A program made the translations under genes and the position numbers. From the NCBI RefSeq assembly GCF_038738535.1, contig NZ_CP046128.1, positions 2,852,001 through 2,916,000 on the forward strand: a stretch of DNA of 64,000 nt. The letters run 5' to 3'. The notes beneath the pieces were generated by a model. The model was not told the origin of the DNA and made no database searches. It saw only the letters and a program-made list of their open reading frames with translations. Positions 1 to 6,763 of the stretch are shown one piece after another; the first letter of the stretch is position 1, and the number at the start of each line of letters is the position of its first letter. This DNA comes from Bacillus pumilus (lineage in GTDB: Bacteria; Bacillota; Bacilli; Bacillales; Bacillaceae).

Positions 1-392
1 CCATGTTTTCGTCCATTTTGCGGATGAATTTCATCAGAGAGATTTCATCGCCTTCTTCTCTGCGAGCGTTAATAGCAGAACGAAGGAAGTCCGCATTTGT
101 GACACCACTAATTTCAGATGGGTATTGCATCGCAAGGAAAAGACCTGCTTGAGCGCGCTCATCTACTTCCATTTCAAGTACATCTTCGCCATCTAGCAAA
201 ATGCTGCCTTTTGTTACTTCATATTTAGGGTGTCCCATAATTGCAGCAGATAAAGTTGATTTACCTGTACCGTTTGGTCCCATTACTGCGTGGAATTCTC
301 CACCTTTTATCTCGAGGTTTACACCCTTTAAGATTTCTTTCCCTTCAATCTCAACGTGCAAGTCCTTAATTGTTAATGTCGAAGCAGTCATA
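1..392 (-). CDS. sufC: SufC, Fe-S cluster assembly ATPase (partial, N-terminal part)
   Basis: Cytosolic ABC-type ATPase of the SUF iron-sulfur assembly system, which works with SufB and SufD as scaffold. About 130 N-terminal residues are visible; the rest lies off the left edge. The Walker A motif GPNGTGKST is at residues 38-46, and the following helix and the Q-loop region (MQYPSEISGV) match SufC. The ATG at 392 has a GGAGG Shine-Dalgarno site at 402-406. In Bacillus the gene heads the sufCDSUB operon, consistent with transcription leaving the window. A Fur/PerR-like palindrome overlaps the leader (see 408-422). The family call is secure; nothing can be said about the missing C-terminus with signature and Walker B motifs. 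Confidence 0.95.
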
Positions 393-407
393 TATCGATA
401 CCTCCAA

Positions 408-436
408 AATAATCATTATTCTCAATTTATTCTCAT
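408..436 (-). promoter_or_regulatory. Candidate Fur/PerR-type operator in the sufC leader
   Basis: The palindrome AATAATCATTATT (409-421) has the core of a 7-1-7 Fur box, matching 11 of the 15 positions of TGATAATNATTATCA. It is followed by two ATTCTCA direct repeats at 419-425 and 430-436, exactly 11 bp apart. The site lies next to the sufC ribosome binding site, downstream of an AT-rich possible -10 region. Binding by Fur or PerR is an inference from the pattern. Confidence 0.35.
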
Positions 437-562
437 TCTAATTTTATAACAAATTAAAAGTGAATACAACACATTCACGATATACGTGAGAGGATGCTCT
501 CAAAATTCTAACAAAAAAAGCCGGTAGATAAAAGGATTTATGTCGAAAAGACTGTTTTCATA

Positions 563-593
563 AAGAAAGGACGGGAAACTGTTCTCCCCGTCC
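563..593 (-). terminator. Intrinsic terminator of the small ORF at 603-800
   Basis: On the minus strand a GGACGGG/CCCGTCC stem (arms 569-575 and 587-593) is followed by TTTCTTT. It lies 10 bases after the stop of the small gene and helps mark that gene as its own transcription unit. Confidence 0.7.
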
Positions 594-602
594 CTGAGCT
601 AT

Positions 603-800
603 TTAATAGCCTCGTATATTCATTTTTGCGAGCTGTCTTTTCTCATCTCGATAGGACTGCTCTCGTTTATATTCCACTTTCATCCGTAAGTCATGGTCTC
701 TTTCGTACTCTGCATAGCTCATGCCATGAGCTTTATGCATGGCCTTTTCCATCTCGGCGGTATAATCCAATCCCAGTGTACTATGGTCCGAACAAATAAT
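603..800 (-). CDS. Small protein of about 65 aa with apparent ATT start (unknown function)
   Basis: I do not recognise this protein. The product is highly charged (many Glu, Lys, Arg and Tyr, e.g. SYAEYERDHDLRMKVEYKRE), has no membrane segment, and is probably cytosolic. The unit has its own promoter (-35 TTGAGT at 859-854, -10 TATAAT at 835-830, 18 bp apart), a Shine-Dalgarno AGAAGGG at 815-809 and a terminator directly after the stop. The only in-frame codon at good spacing (8 nt) is ATT at 800; later possible starts are TTG at 770 and ATG at 752. An ATG at 807 is in another frame and opens only an 8-residue ORF. Coding status is supported by context, not by homology. Confidence 0.5.
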   Translation of the reverse strand: MICSDHSTLGLDYTAEMEKAMHKAHGMSYAEYERDHDLRMKVEYKREQSYRDEKRQLAKMNIRGY

Positions 801-829
801 AAACCATTCCCTTCTTTGAGTGTAGCTTT

Positions 830-859
830 ATTATATCAAAGACATGCGGCTTCACTCAA
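830..859 (-). promoter_or_regulatory. SigA-type promoter of the small ORF
   Basis: On the minus strand, TTGAGT (859-854) and TATAAT (835-830) are separated by 18 bp, a good housekeeping promoter match. It points to the Shine-Dalgarno site and ATT codon downstream. Confidence 0.55.
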
Positions 860-955
860 AAGGGATATGACGTTCTATGCTGGCATATTTTCTCTCACAA
901 TCGGCTGAGAACGACTCAACTCCCTGTTATGGAAAAATACCGTCTTATCCTTCCC

Positions 956-1324
956 TTAATGCGTCTGTCCTCCAAATTCATCTATACATTGCTGAACGAC
1001 AGTAATCCCTTGACTCAGTGCTGCCCCGCCGCCAAATGCTGCCGCCACGCTGACAACCTCCAGCAAATTCTCTTCTGTCGCGCCTTGATCGAGCGCTCCC
1101 TTTGTATGATAAATCATGCAGTATTCATCCTGTGCATGAATACTGATGCCAAGGGCAATCATTTGCTTTTCCTTTTGCGTTAATGAATCGCTCTGAAAGC
1201 ATTGCTCCGTAAATTCATTGAATTTCTTCCCAAACACCGGCATTTTCTTCTGAAATTCACCCATTGCCGTTTTATAATCCGTCAGTGATTGCTGCATAGA
1301 TCCGCTCATATGCTGTTCATTCAT
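956..1324 (-). CDS. yurZ: YurZ, carboxymuconolactone decarboxylase/AhpD-like protein
   Basis: A 122-aa all-helical CMD-family protein, probably a cytosolic hydroperoxidase-like or decarboxylase-fold enzyme of unknown substrate. The family helix pair is visible, with the segment [13 protein letters not shown] carrying one Cys and the conserved His. AhpD proteins have CxxC; here the first Cys of that pair is absent, so a peroxiredoxin-reductase role is doubtful. The start has GAAGGGATGG upstream. Its place between suf and the met importer matches yurZ of B. subtilis. Confidence 0.85.
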   Translation of the reverse strand: MNEQHMSGSMQQSLTDYKTAMGEFQKKMPVFGKKFNEFTEQCFQSDSLTQKEKQMIALGISIHAQDEYCMIYHTKGALDQGATEENLLEVVSVAAAFGGGAALSQGITVVQQCIDEFGGQTH

Positions 1325-1387
1325 CTTTATTCCATCCCTTCAGGTCATTTGTTCGTTTTTATTATGAGCGAGATTTGAAAAAATACA

Positions 1388-1418
1388 CAAAAAACCTCGC
1401 TTTGATGAAAGCAAGGTT
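1388..1418 (-). terminator. Terminator of metNPQ
   Basis: On the minus strand the stem AACCTTGCTTT/AAAGCGAGGTT is followed by a T-run, just after the metQ stop codon. Confidence 0.8.
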
Positions 1419-1427
1419 GAATCGTTG

Positions 1428-2249
1428 TTATTCAGATACCGGTAGAACTGCACCGTCGTATTTTTTGTCGATGAATTCTTTAATTTTATCAGAGTGAAGA
1501 ACTTCCATTAATGTCTTGATCTTCTCTGATTTTTCTTCACCTTTGCGAACAGCCACGATGTTTGCATACGGGTTGTTCTTTGTTTGCTCAAGTTCAATTG
1601 AATCTTTTTTCGGATTCAATTTATTTTGAATCGCATAGTTGACGTTGATAAACACAGCATCACCTTCACTGTTTTCATAAGCTTTCGCTGTTAGTTCAGG
1701 AGCGATTTTTTTGAACTTTAGGTTCTTTGGGTTTTCTTTGATGTTCTTGACCGTTGAGTTGATTGTATCAACCTTTGGATCAAGCTTAATGACACCGGCA
1801 TTTTGTAATAGAGCAAGCATACGTCCTTGCTCAGCTACGTTGTTTGTCATGATGATGATGCCGCCATTTGGAATATCTTTTACTGATTTGTATTTCTTAG
1901 AGTAGATACCGAAAGGCTCAAGGTGAACCGCACCAGCACTTACTAGGTTATAATCTTTGTTTGATTTGTTCTCTTCGTTCAAGTAAGGGATATGTTGGAA
2001 AAAGTTTGCATCCACTTCTTTTTCAGCTAACGCTTTGTTGTACATTTTATAATCACTAAGTACTTTCACTTTGAGATCGTAGCCTTTTTCTTTTAGAAGT
2101 GGTTTTGCTTCTTCAAGAATCTCGGCATGTGGTGTTTTTGAAGCCGCAACCGTAATGGTTTTGCTATCACTTGCGTTATTAGATGAACCGCATGCAGCTA
2201 AAATGCCTGCAAATGCTAGAAATAGTGCACTTAAAATCAATTTCTTCAT
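1428..2249 (-). CDS. metQ: MetQ, methionine-binding lipoprotein
   Basis: Substrate-binding lipoprotein of the methionine ABC importer, anchored outside the membrane. The N-terminus is a lipoprotein signal peptide with lipobox LAAC, Cys20 being the lipidated residue. The body matches the NlpA/MetQ family (TITVAASKTPHAEILE opening, LEPFGIYSKKYKSVKDIPNG in the middle), at the usual length of about 270 aa. It is the last gene of metN-metP-metQ, 14 bases after metP, and is followed by a terminator. The operon is controlled by the S-box at 4049-4215. Confidence 0.95.
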   Translation of the reverse strand: MKKLILSALFLAFAGILAACGSSNNASDSKTITVAASKTPHAEILEEAKPLLKEKGYDLKVKVLSDYKMYNKALAEKEVDANFFQHIPYLNEENKSNKDYNLVSAGAVHLEPFGIYSKKYKSVKDIPNGGIIIMTNNVAEQGRMLALLQNAGVIKLDPKVDTINSTVKNIKENPKNLKFKKIAPELTAKAYENSEGDAVFINVNYAIQNKLNPKKDSIELEQTKNNPYANIVAVRKGEEKSEKIKTLMEVLHSDKIKEFIDKKYDGAVLPVSE

Positions 2250-2263
2250 GAATAAATCCTCCC

Positions 2264-2932
2264 TTAACGTTTATCAATTTTATTTGTAATCAAATCACCG
2301 ATTATTTGAATAATAAAGACGATGATGAGAATAAACACAGTGGCAACAAGTGTGACATCTGTATTACCAGATTGGTATCCCTCTACATAAGCAAGGTCAC
2401 CAAGTCCGCCTGCTCCAATTGCACCTGCAATCGCAGTTGAGCCAATTAGAGCAATCGCTGTTACGGTAATACCTGAAATGAGGGCTGGCAATGATTCTGG
2501 CAGCAATACTTTGAAAATGATGGTCGACGTTTTCGCTCCCATTGATCGTGCTGCTTCAATGACTCCTTTGTCTACTTCACGCAGTGCAATTTCGACAAGG
2601 CGTGCATAGAATGGAGCTGACCCTATGACAAGGGCAGGGAGGGCTGCATTGGGACCTAGAATTGTGCCCATAATAAGTTTTGTAAACCCTAATAATAGAA
2701 TGATTAAAATGATAAAAGGAATCGATCTAAAAATGTTGACGACTGCCCCGATAACGGTGTTAATCGGTTTATTTTCCCAAAGACCGCCTTTACTAGTCAG
2801 AAAGAGCAATAGCCCAAGGATGATACCAATAATAAAAGCAAATGCTAGTGAAATGAGTGTCATGTACACCGTTTCACCCGTTGCATTCCAAATGACATCT
2901 AAATCAACGTTCGGAAACCATTTCTCAAACAT
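2264..2932 (-). CDS. metP: MetP, methionine ABC transporter permease
   Basis: A 222-aa inner-membrane permease with about five membrane segments and the ABC permease EAA loop (EAARSMGAKTSTIIFKVLLPE, roughly residues 125-145) that contacts MetN. Its ATG overlaps the end of metN by 8 bases, and a GAGGTGATG ribosome site lies inside metN, so the genes are translationally linked. The length equals that of its B. subtilis counterpart (YusB). Confidence 0.95.
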   Translation of the reverse strand: MFEKWFPNVDLDVIWNATGETVYMTLISLAFAFIIGIILGLLLFLTSKGGLWENKPINTVIGAVVNIFRSIPFIILIILLLGFTKLIMGTILGPNAALPALVIGSAPFYARLVEIALREVDKGVIEAARSMGAKTSTIIFKVLLPESLPALISGITVTAIALIGSTAIAGAIGAGGLGDLAYVEGYQSGNTDVTLVATVFILIIVFIIQIIGDLITNKIDKR

Positions 2933-3950
2933 GTGTCATCACCTCGATTTCAACCTGTTTGCTTTGGATATAGGCGATGGCTTTTTCTACCTCGGTCTCT
3001 TCTCCATTAATATGGATAAAGAGTGTTCCAAACGCGCCTTCCTGCGTTTGAGAAATCTTCCCTTGAAGGATGTTCACATCGACCTTGAAGGATCGAATGA
3101 TTTCAGTGATCAGCGGCTGCTCGGCAGAATCGCCAATAAAGGACAACCGTACGACCTGACCTTCTTTTACTCGCTCTAAGACGTGCTCGATTGTTTCTTT
3201 CGCTTCCTCTGGTTCAGCAAGCTGTTTCACAAATCGCTTCGTCATTTCTTCCTTTGGCTGTCTGAACACGCGTAATACTTCGCCTTCTTCGACAATACGT
3301 CCATTCTCCATGACCGCCACGCGATGACAAATTTTGCGAATGACGTGCATTTCGTGTGTAATCAGCACAATCGTGAGCCCTAGTCGTTTATTGATATCCG
3401 CCAAAAGCTCAAGGATGGAATCGGTTGTTTGCGGATCAAGCGCAGACGTCGCTTCGTCACAAAGAAGAACCTTTGGATCATTTGCTAATGCTCTCGCAAT
3501 CCCCACACGCTGCTTTTGTCCGCCGCTTAGCTGAGACGGATACGCATTTTCTTTTCCTTCTAAACCGACTAATTTAATCAGTTCATTCGCACGTTCTCTC
3601 CGTTTTGATGCCTTTACACCTGCGATCTCAAGCGGGAACATAATATTTTGTCTCACCGTTCTTGACCAAAGTAGGTTGAAGTGCTGGAAGATCATACTGA
3701 TTTCTTGTCTTGCTTTCCGAAGTTTCGCATTCGATACTTCATTGATCCGGTTGCCTGCCACTTCAACAATTCCTGCTGTTGGCAGCTCCAGACCGTTTAA
3801 TAGGCGAATAAGCGAGCTTTTTCCGGCACCGCTATACCCGATAATTCCGAATATTTCACCTTTATCGATATCCAAGTTAACTTCTTTCACGGCATCAACA
3901 TTTCCGCTTTTAGAGTGGTACGTTTTTGATACATTCTGTAAATGGATCAC
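2925..3950 (-). CDS. metN: MetN, methionine ABC transporter ATPase
   Basis: ATP-binding subunit of the methionine importer, on the cytosolic face of the membrane. Walker A GYSGAGKSS is at residues 38-46, followed by LSGGQKQR and Walker B VLLCDEATSALDP. The C-terminal 75 or so residues form the NIL domain that senses methionine in this family. The GTG at 3950 is chosen over an upstream ATG at 3995 because AGGTG lies 8 nt before it and it gives 341 aa, the family length. First gene of the operon, below an S-box riboswitch. Confidence 0.95.
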   Translation of the reverse strand: MIHLQNVSKTYHSKSGNVDAVKEVNLDIDKGEIFGIIGYSGAGKSSLIRLLNGLELPTAGIVEVAGNRINEVSNAKLRKARQEISMIFQHFNLLWSRTVRQNIMFPLEIAGVKASKRRERANELIKLVGLEGKENAYPSQLSGGQKQRVGIARALANDPKVLLCDEATSALDPQTTDSILELLADINKRLGLTIVLITHEMHVIRKICHRVAVMENGRIVEEGEVLRVFRQPKEEMTKRFVKQLAEPEEAKETIEHVLERVKEGQVVRLSFIGDSAEQPLITEIIRSFKVDVNILQGKISQTQEGAFGTLFIHINGEETEVEKAIAYIQSKQVEIEVMTHV

Positions 3951-4048
3951 AGTCTGTTCACCTGCTTTCTTGCTGAATCTATAGGTTGCCATCACATACG
4001 TTATTTATTCTTCCTGCTGTCATGCCTCTAGCCTGACACCAGGTCAGT

Positions 4049-4215
4049 AAAAAAGACCTAACTGCAACGCAAGCAGAAAGGCCTTTTATGTTCAATACGC
4101 CTTTCTCTCATCTTTCAAAGCATTGCGGCTTTGAGTGAATTGGCACCAATTTCAGCTATGCTGACGGTTGCCGGGTTTCATAGGGCACGTCCCTCCACCT
4201 CTCTTAATAAGAGAA
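4049..4215 (-). promoter_or_regulatory. SAM riboswitch (S-box) controlling metNPQ
   Basis: The minus strand shows the classic S-box: P1/P2 start with AAGAGAGGTGGAGGGA, then CCCTATGAAACCCGGCAACC, GGTGCCAATT, a hairpin and GATGAGAGAAAGG. An expression platform follows with a GGCC...GCAG terminator stem and a run of six T ending near 4049. Binding of SAM should favour termination and shut off methionine uptake. Confidence 0.95.
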
Positions 4216-4315
4216 AATATGTTGTTTTATGTGATGTTCATGTTTTTACTAACGTAGAATATCATGCTACCCGAGATATGTCAACGCTGTAAATCGCTAA
4301 TTTCCAAGTAAACGA

Positions 4316-4657
4316 CTACGTTATCATTTTTCGAAAAAAACCGTTCGTCAGCCAAAGCACAGCCTCTAGTCTTAAGAGCGCACGGAATGACCCTTTTACT
4401 TTTACTTGTCCTCTGCTAATTAACTGCTGTAAGGACATATCTCCATCTAATAATTGAAGTATTTCTTTTCTCTCACCATAAAAGATGAGATCCGATAACT
4501 CAATTGCAGGTAGTTTCTTCACTTCACCACGCTCATCCACAATCAATGTACAAGAGTCAGTTTCCGCCTCAAATGTAATCTTCAAGGATGATGATGAGAG
4601 CAGCGGTTTTAATAATAAACGCTGCCCTGTGTTCCCATGGGTTTTCACATTTTCCAC
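4316..4657 (-). CDS. yusD: YusD, SCP2-like domain protein
   Basis: A 113-aa cytosolic protein of unknown role. The second half (SDLIFYGERKEILQLLDGDMSLQQLISRGQVKVKG...) has the pattern of SCP2 sterol-carrier-like domains. The GTG at 4657 follows AGGGAGG by 8 nt. Position before yusE, and size close to B. subtilis YusD, support the name. It stands apart from both the riboswitch upstream and yusE downstream by about 100 bases, and no operon partner is evident. Confidence 0.7.
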   Translation of the reverse strand: MENVKTHGNTGQRLLLKPLLSSSSLKITFEAETDSCTLIVDERGEVKKLPAIELSDLIFYGERKEILQLLDGDMSLQQLISRGQVKVKGSFRALLRLEAVLWLTNGFFRKMIT

Positions 4658-4765
4658 ATGTATAACCTCCCTGTCATTTGGTTATACATAACATTTCTCT
4701 ACAAACATTGGCTTGTCCTTTATAAATAACTCGACAAATTTTCAGACGAATTGCTTGAAATATGA

Positions 4766-4790
4766 CAAAAAACCGCTTTATTTAGCGGTT
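4766..4790 (-). terminator. Terminator after yusE
   Basis: AACCGCT/AGCGGTT stem plus T-run on the minus strand. The yusE stop codon lies within the loop. Confidence 0.8.
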
Positions 4791-5080
4791 TCAATCATTT
4801 CATGAAGATATGGAACGGAGTGAAAGGCATAGCCTTTTTGCACCAGCTCACCTTTTTTAAACAGTATAAAGCAAGGAACGCTTTCGATCTCAAAAGCTTT
4901 TGCAAAGCCTGGTGAGTAGTTTAAATTGTTTTCATAAAATGGTACATCCGGCTGCATGGTGTCTACGACTGTCAGCATTTTCTTTGCCAGCTGACATGTC
5001 CCGCAAAACGGTGTATATAAATATAAAAGAAATAAATCGTCCTTTATTTCCTTGAATTCGTGTTCTTCAATCTCTTTCAT
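4778..5080 (-). CDS. yusE: YusE, thioredoxin-like protein
   Basis: A 100-aa cytosolic thioredoxin-fold protein with an active-site pair Cys26-Gly-Thr-Cys29 in TPFCGTC and the cis-Pro loop SVPCFILF. It lacks a signal peptide, so it probably acts as a disulfide reductase inside the cell. Partner and substrate are unknown. It is 12 bases downstream of yusF and likely cotranscribed with it. Confidence 0.85.
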   Translation of the reverse strand: MKEIEEHEFKEIKDDLFLLYLYTPFCGTCQLAKKMLTVVDTMQPDVPFYENNLNYSPGFAKAFEIESVPCFILFKKGELVQKGYAFHSVPYLHEMIETAK

Positions 5081-5092
5081 ATACGTCCACCC

Positions 5093-5446
5093 TCATAAAT
5101 ATTTCGAATGAACATCAATGTTTGCAGCTAATAGGATAGATGCAATGTGGGCTGACGGTGAAGCGGCCACTTCGCGGTATGTTCTGTCGACAAAAAGATG
5201 AAGTGCTTCAGGGAATTCTTTTCGAAATTGCTTCCGCAGTTTGTCGCCTGCATCGTCACTGTCTGCTAATATGTAAACGTCTTTCCCCAATAATTCGTCT
5301 ACGAGCTGATCCAGCTTCGATGTACTGATCGTGCCATTGGTGCAAATGATGGTAACAGGTTCACTTATGACTTCTTTTAGCTTTTGTTTGTCTGTTTTAC
5401 CTTCTACAATGATGACCTTTTCTACCTCTACATTCAACACGATCAC
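5093..5446 (-). CDS. yusF: YusF, stand-alone Toprim domain protein
   Basis: A 117-aa Toprim-domain protein related to the OLD/RNase M5-like small Toprims. Motif 1 (VIIVEGKTDKQKL, Glu near residue 15) and motif 2 (YILADSDDAGDKLR, DxD near residues 62-64) bind metal in this family. The role is probably nucleic-acid processing, but none is established here. GTG start at 5446 with AAAAGGG upstream. Forms a pair with yusE. Confidence 0.8.
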   Translation of the reverse strand: MIVLNVEVEKVIIVEGKTDKQKLKEVISEPVTIICTNGTISTSKLDQLVDELLGKDVYILADSDDAGDKLRKQFRKEFPEALHLFVDRTYREVAASPSAHIASILLAANIDVHSKYL

Positions 5447-5524
5447 CCGGCCCTTTTGACATTGTTCACTTCTCCCTTAGATTACAATCTTTCATCGAGG
5501 TTGTAAAGATTGGGCACTTGCACT

Positions 5525-5555
5525 AAAAAGACTGCAGCTTATGCTCACTGCAGCC
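5525..5555 (-). terminator. Terminator after yusG
   Basis: GGCTGCAG/CTGCAGTC stem followed by TTTTTAG on the minus strand. Confidence 0.75.
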
Positions 5556-5565
5556 TCATCTGTGA

Positions 5566-5817
5566 TTAGCACCAGCCATTTTCATCATCACAGTCTACAT
5601 ATTTTTCTGTCCCGTGGGTCAATGTATCCGTCAGACGATAAAAACGATTTTGATCATAGGAATAACCTGATTTTAACTCATATTGGTTTTCACTAATCAT
5701 CGTGCCAATCTCTTCATTTTGATGATACAGCACCATGCCGCTTTCTTTGAATCGTCCAGTGACATGATCTGTTATATCCACCTGTTCTTTTTGAAAAGAC
5801 AAATTGGACACCCCCAT
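5566..5817 (-). CDS. yusG: YusG, DUF2553 family small protein
   Basis: An 83-aa soluble protein of unknown function, matching YusG by position and size. The C-terminus is acidic and ends DCDDENGWC. The ATG at 5817 sits in the loop of a perfect 11-bp inverted repeat (5801-5837) and has no clear Shine-Dalgarno site directly before it. The same structure ends the gcvH transcript, so a downstream start (TTG at codon 6) cannot be excluded. Confidence 0.7.
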   Translation of the reverse strand: MGVSNLSFQKEQVDITDHVTGRFKESGMVLYHQNEEIGTMISENQYELKSGYSYDQNRFYRLTDTLTHGTEKYVDCDDENGWC

Positions 5818-5837
5818 AAAGGTAGAGTGTCCAATTT
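5801..5837 (-). repeat. Perfect 11-bp inverted repeat around the yusG start codon
   Basis: The arms AAATTGGACAC (5801-5811) and GTGTCCAATTT (5827-5837) enclose a 15-nt loop that contains the yusG ATG. On the minus strand the stem is followed by GTCTTTTC. It could serve as gcvH terminator, as a translational switch for yusG, or both. Confidence 0.7.
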
Positions 5838-5845
5838 CACGTGAA

Positions 5846-6229
5846 TTAGTCTTCTTTTGTCATTTCTTCATATTGCTCAGCAGTCATCAAGTTCTCGATT
5901 TCAGATGCATCAGCTGGCTCTACCACGATCATCCATGCTTTTTCGTATGGAGAGTCGTTGACGAATTCAGGGCTGTCATCCAGCTCATCGTTCACTTCGA
6001 CGATTGTGCCGTTGATCGGTGCGTAAAGCTCAGAAACTGTTTTCACTGATTCTACACTTCCGAAAGGCTCGTCCGCTGTGATTTTGTCTCCTACTTCAGG
6101 AAGCTCAACGAACACGATATCGCCTAGCTCAGATTGAGCAAAATGCGTAATACCGATACGCACCTTATCCCCTTCTACTTTGACCCATTCATGTTCTTCT
6201 GAATAACGTAAATCTTTTGGTGTGCTCAT
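5846..6229 (-). CDS. gcvH: GcvH, glycine cleavage system H protein
   Basis: Lipoyl carrier protein of the glycine cleavage complex. In Firmicutes it is also the entry point for lipoate transfer to other complexes. The lipoylation site is Lys63 in the segment [15 protein letters not shown]. The length of 127 aa is normal. It is not with gcvT/gcvP genes, the same solitary arrangement as in B. subtilis. The start has GGAGGGG upstream. Confidence 0.97.
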   Translation of the reverse strand: MSTPKDLRYSEEHEWVKVEGDKVRIGITHFAQSELGDIVFVELPEVGDKITADEPFGSVESVKTVSELYAPINGTIVEVNDELDDSPEFVNDSPYEKAWMIVVEPADASEIENLMTAEQYEEMTKED

Positions 6230-6295
6230 TCAATACCCCTCCAGTCTTTTCTTTCAATCTATATTGAAGATACCACAATCTGAATGAAAGTTACA

Positions 6296-6655
6296 TCATT
6301 TCCAGACGCTTTTAAATGTATCTTCATTAAATCCAACTGTGACTCGTTTACCGTCTGTTGTAATCGGACGCTTGATCAGCATTCCGTTAGACGCGAGTAA
6401 TTCTAGCTGCTCGTCCTCTGACATTGCAGGAAGTTGATCTTTCAGCTGTAGCTCCCGGTATTTCTGTCCGCTTGTATTAAAGAACTTCTTCAGCTCTAAG
6501 CCGCTTTTTTCGTAAAGGGCTTTTAATGTTTCTTTATCAGGCGTCTCTTCGACGATATGTATGCTGTTGATGTCTTTATTGTGTTCTTCCAGCCATTTTT
6601 TTGCTTTTCGGCATGTACCGCAAGATGGGTATTCATAAAAATCTAAAGCCACCAT
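6296..6655 (-). CDS. yusI: YusI, ArsC/Spx-family protein
   Basis: A 119-aa thioredoxin-fold protein of the arsenate reductase/Spx superfamily, with Cys12-Gly-Thr-Cys15 near the N-terminus and the family features NTSGQKYRE and LIKRPI. It lacks an obvious reason to be a transcription regulator like Spx, and its role is unknown. The ATG at 6655 follows GGAGGTG. A longer reading frame upstream to 6742 runs through the fadE terminator and is not the start. Confidence 0.85.
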   Translation of the reverse strand: MVALDFYEYPSCGTCRKAKKWLEEHNKDINSIHIVEETPDKETLKALYEKSGLELKKFFNTSGQKYRELQLKDQLPAMSEDEQLELLASNGMLIKRPITTDGKRVTVGFNEDTFKSVWK

Positions 6656-6723
6656 TTTCACCTCCTGCAAATTGTGAGAACATTTTATCACAAAATATTT
6701 TAAAAACCTAAATGTATGCTTAC

Positions 6724-6754
6724 AAAAAGGTGCGGATATCACTCCGCACCTTTT
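6724..6754 (-). terminator. Terminator of the fadNAE operon
   Basis: The stem AAAAGGTGCGGA/TCCGCACCTTTTT lies 10 bases after the fadE stop, with a T-run on the minus strand. Confidence 0.9.
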
Positions 6755-6763
6755 AAGCTGTCC

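Noticed and set aside
780-807. ATG at 807 opening MVYYLFGP
   Set aside because: The frame stops after eight codons and the ATG is only one base from the ribosome site; kept only as an alternative for the small gene.
6296-6742. Longer yusI starting at 6742
   Set aside because: It reads through the fadE terminator; ATG 6655 has a GGAGGTG site and the family length.
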